A stretch of DNA of 64,000 bases from Candidatus Kirkpatrickella diaphorinae (GCF_025736875.1 NZ_CP107052.1:1414001-1478000); one strand, 5' to 3'. Positions 1 to 9,537 are shown, counted from the stretch's first letter. Notes: generated by a model from the sequence alone, not told the origin. Numbers and translations are program-made.

Positions 1-1026
1 ACCGCCGCAGCAAAATCCGCCTGGAGCTGGCTTCAGACGGGTCAATTCCCCGACCCTGTCACCATCACTCTGCCGAATCAACGTCAGGTCAGCTTCGCTT
101 TGGATGGATGCGGTCAGATGGGTGAGTCGGCCTGGGCGCGCATCATCAAGGATGCGGGTGATGACCCGGATGTGACGCATGGCGCGCTCATCACCGCTTC
201 GGTTGCGCGCGGCGCGGCCGGACAAGGCGTGACTTTCAAAGCAGGTGAAGGTGTGGGCGTCATCACCCGCCCGGGCCTGCCCCTCCCGCCCGGTGCCCCG
301 GCCATCAACCCGGTGCCACGCCGCATGATCACGCAAGCCCTCATGGAAATCACCCCTCAAGGCGCCGACGCCATCGTGACCATCAGTATCGAAAATGGTG
401 AAGCCCTTGCCCGTCAGACGCTCAATCCGAGATTGGGCATCGTCGGTGGCCTTTCAATATTGGGGACAACCGGCATCGTCGTGCCATTTTCCTGCTCTGC
501 GTGGATCGATACAATTCACCGCGGCATTGATGTTGCGCGCGCCAGCGGCCTCACACATATTGCGGGCAGCACGGGCAACACGTCGGAAGCCTGCGTCAAA
601 GCTTTTTACGATCTTCCTGACGCGGCCCTGATTGAGATGGGTGATTTTGTCGGGGGGATGCTGAAATATCTTCGCCAGCATCCTGTCCCGCATCTCACCA
701 TCGCGGGGGGGATCGCAAAAATGGCCAAGCTGGCGCAGGGCCATCTGGACCTCCATTCAAGCCGCACCCTGGCGGACCCGGGCAGTCTCGCCATCATGGC
801 GGAAAAACTCGGCGTCACGTCGGAGATCAGGGAGGGGATGCGCCGCGCCAATACGGTGCTGGAGGCGTTTCAACGCGCAAATCATCCCGCTTTGGGCGAT
901 CTGATCGCGGCGGAAGCGGCTTCCGTCACGCGCGCCTGCCTCGCCCCATCCGACATTGAGGTCGATGTCATTGTAACGGACCGTGAAGGGCGGATTGTCG
1001 GCCGAACGACACCGCGCCCCGCATGA
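1..1026 (+). CDS. cbiD: CbiD, cobalt-precorrin-5B C1-methyltransferase (5' end outside window)
   Basis: The reading frame is open from base 1, so the gene begins upstream of the window. The first visible residues (TAAAKSAWSWLQTG) match the N-terminal CbiD region just after its usual TTGT motif, so only a few tens of residues are missing. CbiD uses S-adenosylmethionine to methylate C1 of the corrin ring in the cytoplasm. Family features seen are the GVG-ITRPGLPLPPG segment, the AINPVPRRMI segment and a C-terminal helical part. A TTG near base 100 is in frame but is internal and not a start. CbiD belongs to the cobalt-early route or replaces CobF in mixed pathways. The late cobalamin genes lie 16 kb away in this window. 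Confidence 0.93.
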   Translation, partial: TAAAKSAWSWLQTGQFPDPVTITLPNQRQVSFALDGCGQMGESAWARIIKDAGDDPDVTHGALITASVARGAAGQGVTFKAGEGVGVITRPGLPLPPGAPAINPVPRRMITQALMEITPQGADAIVTISIENGEALARQTLNPRLGIVGGLSILGTTGIVVPFSCSAWIDTIHRGIDVARASGLTHIAGSTGNTSEACVKAFYDLPDAALIEMGDFVGGMLKYLRQHPVPHLTIAGGIAKMAKLAQGHLDLHSSRTLADPGSLAIMAEKLGVTSEIREGMRRANTVLEAFQRANHPALGDLIAAEAASVTRACLAPSDIEVDVIVTDREGRIVGRTTPRPA

Positions 1027-1058
1027 AAGAACACGCCGTGGGAGAAACGCGCCACCGC

Positions 1059-2000
1059 CTAGCTGAAAACGGTCCAGCCCGTCATCTGCACAAGGCGCTC
1101 AAGCGCATAAGTCCCGAGTAAGGAATTCCCCGCGGCGCATAAACCCGGGGACCAGACAGCGATGGACGCAACCCCGGGTGCGATCGCCAGGATGCCGCCC
1201 CCGACGCCGGATTTACCCGGCAGACCCACTTTGATGGCGAAATTACCCGATGCGTCATAATGCCCGCACATCATCATCAAAGCGAGGATCAGGCGGGTAT
1301 GCGCAGCCGTTGCGACGGGCTGATGCGCGGCCGGATTCACGCCTTCCATCATAAGGTAGCGCCCCGCCCGCGCGAGCTGGGTGCAACTCATCGTCAGGGC
1401 GCATTGATGGAAGTAGGCGTCCAGCGTTTCCTCGACATCATGACGTATATTGCCGAAGACCCGCATATATTGGGCCAGCGCCACATTGCGATGCCCGGAA
1501 AGTTTTTCCGCCCGGGCGGTCGTCTCATTAATGCTGACGGGCGACTCCCCCGTTGCGGCTGGTCCTGAAAGATCACGCACGAGGGCCAGCAATCTGTCCT
1601 GCATACCTTGCGCACCATAGCGTGCAGTAAGGATATCTGCGATGACGATGGCGCCCGCATTGATAAACGGATTGCGGGGGATGCCGTGCTCGCTCTCAAG
1701 CTGCACGATGGAGTTAAACGGCGTGCCGGAAGGCTCACGCCCGACGCGCTGCCAGATTTCAGCCGCATCATGTTGAAGCGCCAGTGTCAGGGCGAAGATT
1801 TTCGACACACTCTGGATTGAAAAACCTTCCTACGCATCTCCCGTCCGGGCGCATGTGCCATCTGCCATGCAGACAGACATGCCGAATTTGTCCAGAGAGA
1901 CATCGGCAAGGGGTGGGATATAATCCGCCACCCGCCCGCGATAGGTGATTTTCGCAATTTCGGACGCGATCTGCGCCAGCATCCCATCTAAATTCTGCAT
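1059..2000 (-). pseudogene. glsA: Glutaminase (GlsA/YbaS family) interrupted by an in-frame amber codon
   Basis: Translation from the ATG at 2000 gives a full-length glutaminase of about 313 codons in one frame, with a single TAG at complement 1830-1832. N-terminal part: MQNLDGMLAQIASEI, then RGRVADYIPPLADV. Just after the stop: [15 protein letters not shown], which carries the catalytic Ser-Lys pair (S-x-x-K). The downstream part keeps PFINAGA, the Tyr/Asn region and KSGVGGGI. Glutaminases hydrolyse glutamine to glutamate and ammonia. No frameshift is needed to join the halves, so this is a point nonsense mutation, a suppressed codon or a sequencing error. A GTG restart at 1808 would keep the SVSK motif but lose the N-terminal third of the catalytic fold. 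The gene is convergent with cbiD. Confidence 0.85.
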
Positions 2001-2241
2001 CGCCACTTGAGTTCTGGCCCCCTCGCCTTTGGCGCGCCTTTTAACGTGCGTTAAGTCTTAACGTAAACAGGGCGGCCCGGGCCTTGCGATAAATTGACGC
2101 ATCTTGCGGAGAACGCGAGAGTTTCGTTGAAAGTCCCCTCCTGACGCGACGCGTTAAAGAGAGTGGCTAATATGCAACAGACGTAAGCCGAGTGTCACGA
2201 AACAAGCTCGTTTCAAATGAGAGTTATTGTCAACAACACGT

Positions 2242-2255
2242 TATAATGTACATTA
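2242..2255 (+). promoter_or_regulatory. Putative mntH -10 box overlapped by a 12-bp palindrome
   Basis: A consensus TATAAT (2242-2247) overlaps a perfect palindrome TAATGTACATTA (2244-2255), about 90 bp before mntH. No good -35 box is visible at 17 bp spacing. A palindrome on a -10 box is a typical repressor site, and manganese importers are usually repressed by MntR, Fur or Mur type regulators. That this site binds such a protein is inference. The rest of 2001-2343 is AT-richer spacer with no gene that I can support. Confidence 0.4.
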
Positions 2256-2343
2256 ACCTTCTCGTTGGAAACAGGCAATGTTTTGTCGCAGAGAGAGCAT
2301 TTCGTGGCATGGTGACGCGTCTTGAAAATGGGATAGGAAGATA

Positions 2344-3681
2344 ATGCAAGGCGACGTTTCCACACCGAAGGCTTCAGCGCAAAATCGCGACAGAGTCAGC
2401 CTTCCGGAGGTTTTCTCCACCGTTCGGGTGGCATCACCGGACCAGAACTGGGCACGCAAATTATTTTCCTATATGGGCCCCGGCTATCTTGTCGCTGTCG
2501 GCTATATGGACCCCGGTAACTGGGCGACGGATCTGCAAGGGGGGGCGCAATATGGCTACCGCCTGCTCTGTGTGATCCTCTTGTCCAATTTCATGGCAAT
2601 TTTGTTACAGGCACTCAGTGCACGCCTTGGCATCGCGACAGGTCGGGACCTGGCGCAGGCATGTCGGGAATGGTGCCCGCATTGGCTGAGTTTCCCGCTC
2701 TGGATCGCCTGTGAAATCGCCATCATTGCATGTGACGTCGCAGAAGTGATCGGCACCGCGATCGCCCTGCAGCTTCTATTCCATATTCCATTCCTGATCG
2801 GGACCGTCATTTCCGTTCTCGACGCGCTGCTCGTCTTATTTTTTATGCGGCGGGGCTTCCGGTTTCTGGAGGCCTTTATTGCTGCGCTGCTGGGGGTGAT
2901 TGCTCTGTGCTTTACGCTCCAGATTATCGCCGCCGCGCCACCTGTCGCCGAATTACTGCGCGGTTTCATCCCGCATCGCGACGTGGTGACGCATCCCGGG
3001 ATGCTTTACATCGCCATCGGCGTCATTGGCGCAACAGTGATGCCGCATAATCTTTACCTCCATTCCGCCATCGTCCAGACCCGCGCCTACGGCGCCTCAA
3101 TCGCTGAACGTCGTGACGCCCTGCGCTGGAGTGTCACGGATAGTTCCGTCGCCCTGATGCTCGCCCTCTTCATCAATGCCGCCATTCTGATTGTCGCCGC
3201 CGCGGCCTTTCACAACACGGCCTATCAGAATGTTGCGGAAATTGAGGATGCGTATCGCCTGCTTTCCCCCGTTCTGGGTTTCGGGCTGGCCTCAACGCTT
3301 TTCGCGATTGCGCTGCTCGCCGCGGGCACAAATTCCACCATTACCGGGACGCTGGCCGGTCAGATTGTCATGGAGGGGTTCCTCCATCTCCGCATGGCGC
3401 CCTGGGCGCGGCGGCTTCTGACACGTGGCATCGCCATCATCCCGGTGATTTTCACCGTCGCCTTCTATGGCGATGGCAGTGTCAACACGCTTCTGATCGC
3501 AAGTCAGGTCGTGTTGTCGCTGCAACTGCCTTTTGCGGTGATACCGCTCATCCTCTTTGTCTCAAGCCGCAAAATCATGGGGCCATTCCAGCTTCGTAAG
3601 AGTTTTGCCGTCGCGAGCTGGGGCGTGGCGGGGATCATCCTGGCACTGAATGTGAAGCTGCTTATCGACACTCTTTTCTGA
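2344..3681 (+). CDS. mntH: MntH, Nramp-family proton-coupled Mn2+/divalent metal importer
   Basis: A 445-residue inner-membrane protein with about 11 hydrophobic segments. The Nramp metal-binding motifs are both present: DPGN at residues 56-59 in TM1 and MPHNLYLH from residue 233 in TM6. A G-Q-S/A-T-type segment ([10 protein letters not shown]) follows. Nramp proteins import Mn2+ or Fe2+ together with protons. The ATG at 2344 is preceded by GGGATAGGAAG. The TonB-dependent receptor gene starts 26 bp after the mntH stop, so the two are probably co-transcribed and could form an inner plus outer membrane metal uptake route. Confidence 0.95.
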   Translation: MQGDVSTPKASAQNRDRVSLPEVFSTVRVASPDQNWARKLFSYMGPGYLVAVGYMDPGNWATDLQGGAQYGYRLLCVILLSNFMAILLQALSARLGIATGRDLAQACREWCPHWLSFPLWIACEIAIIACDVAEVIGTAIALQLLFHIPFLIGTVISVLDALLVLFFMRRGFRFLEAFIAALLGVIALCFTLQIIAAAPPVAELLRGFIPHRDVVTHPGMLYIAIGVIGATVMPHNLYLHSAIVQTRAYGASIAERRDALRWSVTDSSVALMLALFINAAILIVAAAAFHNTAYQNVAEIEDAYRLLSPVLGFGLASTLFAIALLAAGTNSTITGTLAGQIVMEGFLHLRMAPWARRLLTRGIAIIPVIFTVAFYGDGSVNTLLIASQVVLSLQLPFAVIPLILFVSSRKIMGPFQLRKSFAVASWGVAGIILALNVKLLIDTLF

Positions 3682-3707
3682 AAATTTTGTTCAACAGAGG
3701 CATAAAA

Positions 3708-5999
3708 ATGATTCGACGACCTGAAAATCGAGCTAAACGCGCCTCTCGTCATGCTCTTATTTCGTATCAGGCAGATTTGTCACGGTCTGGCCTGATGTTA
3801 AGCCGCAGGACAAAGCTGTGCTGCGCCGCCTGCTTCCTCTCGACAGCCCCCTGTCTTGCCCAGGCGCAGGGTGACGCGTTGCGCAAAGATGCGTCCGGGG
3901 CGTCCCAACGTCCCGCTTCCACGCAAAAAGCCCCGTCACAGGCCCGCACGTCGTCGCGCGCCTATCAATCGTCGGAAGAAGAGTCGATTACCGTCTCAGC
4001 GAAGCTGGATCACGCGCGGGCGCGGATTTTCCCCAATCTCGGTGCCGTTTCCTATAAAATTGATCAACGCCAGATCAACGTCACGCCCGGGGGCCAGAAT
4101 GCCTCAATCAGCCAATATCTATTGCGCGTGCCCGGGGTGGTGCAGGACGGGAATGGCCAGATCCATGTGCGCGGTGACCATAATAACCTCACTTATCGCG
4201 TCAATGGCATTCTCCTCCCTGAAAGCCTCAATGGTTATGCGCAGGATCTCGATAGCCGCATCATTCAATCCGTCTCCCTGCTGACCGGCACATTGCCCGC
4301 GCAATTCGGCTTTCGTACGGCGGGCGTCATTGACGTCACGACGAAGACGGGCGCGAGCCTGAAAGAAAATCAGCTGGGCATTTACGGTGGGAGCTACAAC
4401 ACCATCAACCCCTCCCTGCAAATGGGTGGCAGTAAGGGGAAATGGGACTGGTTTTTCGTCACATCCTATAATCAGGATAATATCGGTATCGACAACCCGA
4501 CAGCGTCATTCCGCCCCACACATGACCGGACGCGTCAGGGGAAAGGCTTCACCTATCTCTCTTATCGCGTAGATGATCAGAACCGGATCTCCCTCCTCGG
4601 CAGTGCGTCGTATCAGCATTTCCAACTGCCGAACACGACAGCTCTGCCCATCAAGTTTGATAATGGCCTGATTCCCCCCGGTGATCAAACCATCCAATCC
4701 CGTCTTTTGCGGGATACACAGCTTGAACAAGATTATTACGGCGTCCTGTCATGGCAGCACACGGCGGATCGCTATAATATGCAGCTTTCCCCCTATATCA
4801 GCTATGGGCGCATCAATTATAATCCCGACCGCCTGCGTGACCTGTCATTTCAGGGCATCGCTCAGCAGGAAATGAATGACTACATCACGGGCGGGGCGCA
4901 ATTTGACAATTCCTATCGCCTGACATCCGACCACACTTTGCGTTTCGGGCTTATCGGGCAATATACGTCCGAGCGGCTCAGGACGCAGAGCCTGGCCTTT
5001 GCCACATCAGATGAGGGTGAGCAGCTTTCACGCCTCCCCATGTCAATTTACGATGCATCCGGTAACTGGGCCGTGCAGGCCGCCGCTTACCTTCAGGATG
5101 AATATCGCGTGACGCGGAACCTGACTTTCAATTATGGACTGCGCTGGGATCAATTCGCATCAAATTTCGTGAATGACCATCAGATCAGCCCGCGCGCCAA
5201 TTTCGTCTGGAAAGTGACGCCGAAACTTTCGGCCCATATCGGCTATGCGCGTTATTTTACGCCACCGAGCCCGCAATATATCGGCCTGGCCACCTTGCAG
5301 AAATTCGTCAATACCACCTCAGCGCCTGAAAGCCTGATTGAGTCGCCTCTGAAGGTTGAGCACAGCCATTACATTGATGCCGGTATCCTCTATAAAGTGA
5401 CGCCGCATTACCAGATCACACTGGATGCGTTTAATAAATGGGCGAAAAACCTTGGCGATATCGGGCAGTTCGGCCGCGCGGTTATCAACACGCCCTTCAG
5501 TTACCGCACGGGACAGGTTTACGGTGCCGAATTGTCAAATAGCTGGCGCAAGGGCGGCTGGTCACTCTTCGGCAATGTGTCCTACGTGCATACACGCGCA
5601 CGCGACATCAACTCGGCGGAATATCAGTTCGAAGCGGCGGAGCTTGCCTACATCAAGCAGCACGCCATCGCGCTGGACCATCAGGCTTCCATCGCCGCGT
5701 CAGCCGGCGCCTCCTATGAAACGCGGCACGATATGGCCTATCTCGATTTCGTCTATAGTAGTGGCTTGCGATCCGGCTTCGCCAATCAGGGGACGCAGCC
5801 GCAATATGCCGTTTTCAATATCGGCTATCAGCACAGCTTCCTGAATACGCCCACCCATCACCCGATCAAAATGCGGCTCGACATCGCCAACCTCTTTGAC
5901 CGTCGTTACCAGATTCGTGACGGCGAGGGCGTTGGCGTTTTTCAGGCGCAATATGGTCGGAGACGGGCCGCTTATATGACGCTCATCACTTCCTTCTAA
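3708..5999 (+). CDS. TonB-dependent outer-membrane receptor, possibly for a metal or metallophore
   Basis: From the ATG at 3708 (AGAGG about 7 nt upstream) the product has about 763 residues. A TTG at 3687 is also in frame, and an ATG at 3795 would start right at a clear signal sequence (LCCAACFLSTAPCLAQAQ). The plug domain follows: QYLLRVPGVVQDGNGQIHVRG, then RVNGILLPES and the end of the plug at AGVIDVTTKTG. A 22-strand-type barrel rich in aromatic residues ends in Phe (TLITSF), as outer-membrane barrels do. Receptors of this class use TonB-ExbBD energy. Substrate is unknown; the tight link to mntH suggests manganese or another divalent metal. No N-terminal signalling domain is seen. Confidence 0.88.
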   Translation: MIRRPENRAKRASRHALISYQADLSRSGLMLSRRTKLCCAACFLSTAPCLAQAQGDALRKDASGASQRPASTQKAPSQARTSSRAYQSSEEESITVSAKLDHARARIFPNLGAVSYKIDQRQINVTPGGQNASISQYLLRVPGVVQDGNGQIHVRGDHNNLTYRVNGILLPESLNGYAQDLDSRIIQSVSLLTGTLPAQFGFRTAGVIDVTTKTGASLKENQLGIYGGSYNTINPSLQMGGSKGKWDWFFVTSYNQDNIGIDNPTASFRPTHDRTRQGKGFTYLSYRVDDQNRISLLGSASYQHFQLPNTTALPIKFDNGLIPPGDQTIQSRLLRDTQLEQDYYGVLSWQHTADRYNMQLSPYISYGRINYNPDRLRDLSFQGIAQQEMNDYITGGAQFDNSYRLTSDHTLRFGLIGQYTSERLRTQSLAFATSDEGEQLSRLPMSIYDASGNWAVQAAAYLQDEYRVTRNLTFNYGLRWDQFASNFVNDHQISPRANFVWKVTPKLSAHIGYARYFTPPSPQYIGLATLQKFVNTTSAPESLIESPLKVEHSHYIDAGILYKVTPHYQITLDAFNKWAKNLGDIGQFGRAVINTPFSYRTGQVYGAELSNSWRKGGWSLFGNVSYVHTRARDINSAEYQFEAAELAYIKQHAIALDHQASIAASAGASYETRHDMAYLDFVYSSGLRSGFANQGTQPQYAVFNIGYQHSFLNTPTHHPIKMRLDIANLFDRRYQIRDGEGVGVFQAQYGRRRAAYMTLITSF

Positions 6000-6218
6000 A
6001 ACGTCACATGATCAGCGAGGCAGCGTCGAAAATGGCGCTGCCCAGCCTGCGGAGGTTAAGCGTAGATTTCGGAAACAATTCACGATTCCTCGTGTTTCGG
6101 TTGAGGCGATTGCAATATTGTCAGGACGGTGCGTAAACTCGTCACAACATGTTTCCGGGCGCCCCCGGCGCTTCGGACGTTCAGGCGAGTAAATTCGGCC
6201 TTGAGGAGTCAGATTGAC

Positions 6219-6671
6219 GTGCTGCTTGCGTTTGAACAGGGCCTGCTGAAATCCCCGCAATATATCCCGATGTTTCTGCGTATGAAGCTGGCGCTGACAT
6301 CTTCCACCCTGGCGCCGGCACAATGGGAACGTCTCACCCCGCATGAAAAAGCCGAGTTGCTCATCTTCCCCGGCATCCAGGCGGAGGATCACGCAGCCTT
6401 CGCATCGCGCGTCCTTGAATTACTGGGGCAGCATCAGCTTCATTCTTCCGAAACGCTTCAGAGCCCTGACAATGCATCATGGTCCCATCCCGGCAAACCC
6501 GATGCCGCCGTCACGGCGCGTCTGGAAGCTGAAAAAATTCCGCCGCTCACGGAGCCGCAATGGAATGATCTGAGTCCTCTCCAGCGTTTCACCCTCATCA
6601 CCCTCGCCAGAACGCCGGATCTGCAGGAATATCTTGCCCTGGCACTCAGGGAGTTTCGTGCAGGCGAGTGA
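6219..6671 (+). CDS. Nitrate reductase-associated family protein (Nitr_red_assoc-like)
   Basis: A soluble protein of about 150 residues. The chosen start is GTG at 6219, with GAGGAG 10 nt upstream; an earlier in-frame GTG at 6129 would add about 30 unconserved residues. The start region (LLAFEQGL), YIPMFLRMKLAL and W-x-x-LTPHEKAELL match the family known as conserved nitrate reductase-associated protein (Pfam Nitr_red_assoc). The second half has a related W-x-x-LSPLQRFTLITLAR segment. Family function is not established. No nitrate or molybdenum genes are nearby, so the family name should not be read as a role here. It is followed 69 bp later by the aldolase gene on the same strand. Confidence 0.72.
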   Translation: MLLAFEQGLLKSPQYIPMFLRMKLALTSSTLAPAQWERLTPHEKAELLIFPGIQAEDHAAFASRVLELLGQHQLHSSETLQSPDNASWSHPGKPDAAVTARLEAEKIPPLTEPQWNDLSPLQRFTLITLARTPDLQEYLALALREFRAGE

Positions 6672-6740
6672 GTAAAACTTACCCATCTTACGGCTGAAGC
6701 GCACATCGCCTGCGCAAACCAAATTCATCAGGAGGACTCA

Positions 6741-7655
6741 ATGTCTTTAACCCCTCAAGTCAGCGACATCCTCAAAAATTACGAATCTGACAATCCGGGC
6801 ACCAAAGCCAATCTTGTGCGCCTGCTGAATACCGGAAAGCTGGCCGGGACGGGCAAACTCGTCATTCTTCCGGTCGATCAGGGCTTTGAACACGGGCCCG
6901 CGCGCTCCTTCGCCGCCAACCCGGCCGGTTATGACCCGCATTATCATTTCTCCCTCGCGATTGAGGCCGGGCTCAACGCCTTTGCAGCGCCGATCGGCAT
7001 GTTGGAGGCCGGGGCCTCAAGTTTCGCGGGTCAGATCCCGCTGATCCTGAAGTGCAACAGCTCCAACTCCCTCGCGACGGAGAAGGACCAGGCCGTGACC
7101 GGCACAGTGCCGGATGCGCTGCGCCTCGGATGTTCAGCCATCGGCTTCACGATTTATCCCGGCTCCGAATATTGCTTCAAACAGATGAATGAATTGCGGG
7201 AGCTGGCCGAGGAGGCCAAAGCGGCCGGGCTTGTCGTCGTGGTCTGGAGTTATCCTCGGGGGCCGATGCTGGATAAAGCCGGGGAAACAGCCGTCGATAT
7301 CTGCGCCTACGCGGCGCATATGGCGGCGGAAGCCGGTGCGCACATCATCAAGGTCAAGCCGCCAACCGATGCGCTCTCTCTCCCCGCGGCTAAAAAAGTC
7401 TATGAGGCGGAGAAAATCGACATCAGCTCAATGGAAGCGCGCGTCCGGCATATCGTGCAAAGCAGCTTCGCGGGGCGCCGCATCTTGATCTTTTCGGGCG
7501 GGGAACATGCGGACACGAAAAGCCTGCTCGAAACCATTCGCGCTATCAAAGCAGGTGGGGCGAACGGGTCGATCATCGGGCGCAATAGTTTTCAACGCCC
7601 GAAGAAGGAAGCCCTCGCCCTGCTTTCTGAAATCACCGATATTTTCAAAGGCTGA
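6741..7655 (+). CDS. fbaB: Class I fructose-bisphosphate aldolase (DhnA/FbaB type)
   Basis: A 304-residue TIM-barrel aldolase of the archaeal-type class I family. The phosphate and barrel motifs LPVDQGFEHGP (residues 43-53) and the Schiff-base strand HIIKVKPPT (Lys204/Lys206) are clear, and the C-terminal GGANGSIIGRNSFQRP segment fits phosphate binding. It would cleave or form fructose-1,6-bisphosphate in the cytoplasm, independent of metal ions. The start ATG has AGGAGG 8 nt upstream. The gene faces the ABC transporter genes, with a hairpin in between. Confidence 0.93.
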   Translation: MSLTPQVSDILKNYESDNPGTKANLVRLLNTGKLAGTGKLVILPVDQGFEHGPARSFAANPAGYDPHYHFSLAIEAGLNAFAAPIGMLEAGASSFAGQIPLILKCNSSNSLATEKDQAVTGTVPDALRLGCSAIGFTIYPGSEYCFKQMNELRELAEEAKAAGLVVVVWSYPRGPMLDKAGETAVDICAYAAHMAAEAGAHIIKVKPPTDALSLPAAKKVYEAEKIDISSMEARVRHIVQSSFAGRRILIFSGGEHADTKSLLETIRAIKAGGANGSIIGRNSFQRPKKEALALLSEITDIFKG

Positions 7656-7662
7656 TATCGAT

Positions 7663-7693
7663 GCCGCGTCGCTCTGACATCAGGCGACGCGGC
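7663..7693. terminator. GC-rich hairpin between convergent genes
   Basis: GCCGCGTCGC (7663-7672) pairs with GCGACGCGGC (7684-7693): a perfect 10-bp stem with an 11-nt loop, 8 bp after the aldolase stop. There is no clear T-run on either side, so it is a terminator-like hairpin and not a textbook intrinsic terminator. Confidence 0.55.
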
Positions 7694-7746
7694 GTGAAAT
7701 CGGGGCACACCGGCACTGGACCGATAAATTCAGTCGTGCTCCCCGG

Positions 7747-8529
7747 TCAGCTCCCGTCAGACGCGGCGGCCTCGTAGGCGTCCAGAACATCCTTTGCCGG
7801 GCCGTCCATACGCATCCGGCCATGCTCCAGCCAGATGATGCGCGTGCACCATTTGCGCAGCACGTGAAGCTCATGCGATGTCAGGACGAGTATATCCGCG
7901 TGATCAACAAGGCTATGAAGACGCTGCTCCGCGCGCTCATGAAAGCCCTGATCACCCGCCATGAACCATTCATCCATCAATAAAATATCCGGACGCGGGG
8001 CTGTCGCCAGCGCGAAACCCAACCTGACACCCATGCCAGCGGAGTAAAGGCGAACCGGCATATCCAGAAACGCCCCCAATTCCGCGAAGGATTCGACATC
8101 CTGCTCCAACAATTGGGAGGCTTGCCGCGTATAACCCAATGAGGCGGCATAAAGCCGGATATTTTCGCGCCCGGTGAGATCCGGGTTCATACCCGCACCC
8201 GCATCCAGAAGTGAGTGCACATCGCCCATAATGTGCAGATCTCCCTGCGACGATTCGAAAATACCGGCGATTGCCCGCAGCAGGGTCGATTTACCAGCGC
8301 CATTATGCCCGACAAGCCCGACACGTTCTCCAGCATGGATGGTAAATGTGATGTCATGCAGGGCGCGCACCACAGCGACGTTGTTTTCCATTACCACCTC
8401 ACCCCCGACAGGTGAGATTTTTTTGATGTTCTGCCGCACATTTTTAAAGAGCGTTTTTTTGAGCGACCGCGCATTGCCGCTGTAAATCGGGTAGGACAGG
8501 CCGAATTGGGTCATACGGATCTGCGTCAC
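7747..8529 (-). CDS. ABC exporter ATP-binding subunit, Wzt/KpsT/TagH type (copy 1)
   Basis: ATPase of a polysaccharide or teichoic-acid-type exporter. Walker A GHNGAGKST is at residues 74-82, the signature YSAGMGVRLG near 162-171 and Walker B DILLMDE at 181-187 if translation starts at GTG 8529. I prefer this start because it aligns residue for residue with the ATG of the second copy (12609). A TTG at 8544 and an ATG at 8514 are alternatives. At 260 residues it lacks the C-terminal sugar-binding domain of long Wzt proteins. It lies directly behind its permease gene, on the same strand, with a 5-nt gap. Confidence 0.9.
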   Translation of the reverse strand: MTQIRMTQFGLSYPIYSGNARSLKKTLFKNVRQNIKKISPVGGEVVMENNVAVVRALHDITFTIHAGERVGLVGHNGAGKSTLLRAIAGIFESSQGDLHIMGDVHSLLDAGAGMNPDLTGRENIRLYAASLGYTRQASQLLEQDVESFAELGAFLDMPVRLYSAGMGVRLGFALATAPRPDILLMDEWFMAGDQGFHERAEQRLHSLVDHADILVLTSHELHVLRKWCTRIIWLEHGRMRMDGPAKDVLDAYEAAASDGS

Positions 8530-8534
8530 GGGGC

Positions 8535-9383
8535 TTATATCCAATAAGGAATTTTTGAACGTGCGGCGCGGAACACGATCAGGGCAAGTCCGATCAGCAC
8601 AAGGCTGAACAGGATCGCAACAATGTAATTTTCCGCACGCGGCATCGCCCCGAGAAGCGGTGCCCGTACGATCGTTAAAAGGCTGAAAAGCGGGTTGAGC
8701 CGCAGCCAGCGACTATCCTCCCCGAGTTGCTCCGGCTGCCAGATGATGGGCGTGACGTAAAAGGCGATCTGCATGACAGCGCCGATAATCTGAGGAATAT
8801 CCCGGTAGCGGGCGCAGATACTGCCAAAAACCATACACACGGCGAAACCATCAACCGCCCACACCGCCATGCCGGCCAAGCTCCAGAGCGCCATCGGCTT
8901 CAAGGCGATGCCAAACCAGATGAAAACAGCAATCGGGACCGGAATGACATGCGCGAGCGCAAGGCTGTTGCGCATCAATGTACGTAAAATCTGGACGGTG
9001 AGGGGTAATTTGGCGGCAAATATCTGCGCGCGTGCCGCGGTGAAACACCCGCATGATTCCATGACCACCGGGGAAAACCACGAAAACCAAATGGCGAAGG
9101 AAATTGCCGTGTAAGGCAGATATCCGACGAGATCAATCTGGAATAACCGGGCATAGACGATGCCCATCGCCACGACCATGACGGCAAATGACAGGGTCAG
9201 CCACAAAGGCCCTAGAAACGACCCCTTATAACGCAGGCGGATATCCGTCCAGGCCAGTTTCGCCGCGTAGCGGGACATGCGCAAACCGCCTGAAATGTCG
9301 CGCATCATCATCAGGCCGAGGCCGCGCACGGGGAGGTCCGGTTCGTTCTCTGACATGTTGGTGGGCGCGGATGTCTGCATCAT
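8535..9383 (-). CDS. ABC-2 type exporter permease, Wzm/KpsM/TagG type (copy 1)
   Basis: A 282-residue inner-membrane protein with about six hydrophobic segments. The family start is clear: LAWTDIRLRYKGSFLGPLWLTLS near residue 43, followed by the re-entrant or periplasmic part, YRDIPQIIGAVMQ and FYVTPIIWQPEQL. Together with the downstream ATPase it should export a lipid-linked polysaccharide such as O antigen or capsule. Two start ATGs are adjacent (9383 and 9380). It is divergent from the lytic transglycosylase gene. A paralogous permease/ATPase pair lies at 11.8-13.5 kb. Confidence 0.9.
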   Translation of the reverse strand: MMQTSAPTNMSENEPDLPVRGLGLMMMRDISGGLRMSRYAAKLAWTDIRLRYKGSFLGPLWLTLSFAVMVVAMGIVYARLFQIDLVGYLPYTAISFAIWFSWFSPVVMESCGCFTAARAQIFAAKLPLTVQILRTLMRNSLALAHVIPVPIAVFIWFGIALKPMALWSLAGMAVWAVDGFAVCMVFGSICARYRDIPQIIGAVMQIAFYVTPIIWQPEQLGEDSRWLRLNPLFSLLTIVRAPLLGAMPRAENYIVAILFSLVLIGLALIVFRAARSKIPYWI

Positions 9384-9537
9384 TCTGCCCTACCCGATCA
9401 GACCCTGCGTCACAACCGATAAAGCGCGTCAGGCGCGTCGCTTTCAGGCCCGCGCGGTGAGATCTCTATGAACCTTCCCGCTTTTATGGCATTATGATCG
9501 GCGACAGTGTCATCGAAGTTCCTCATGGTTCTGCCGG

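Noticed and set aside
1787-1987. A second minus-strand ORF over the glutaminase N-terminus, first read as evidence of a frameshift.
   Set aside because: The glutaminase N-terminus is in the same frame as the downstream part; the only lesion is the TAG at complement 1830-1832.
8535-8544. A 10-nt permease/ATPase overlap, seen also in the second exporter pair.
   Set aside because: It depends on TTG starts. The aligned GTG (8529) and ATG (12609) starts fit the proteins better and leave short gaps.
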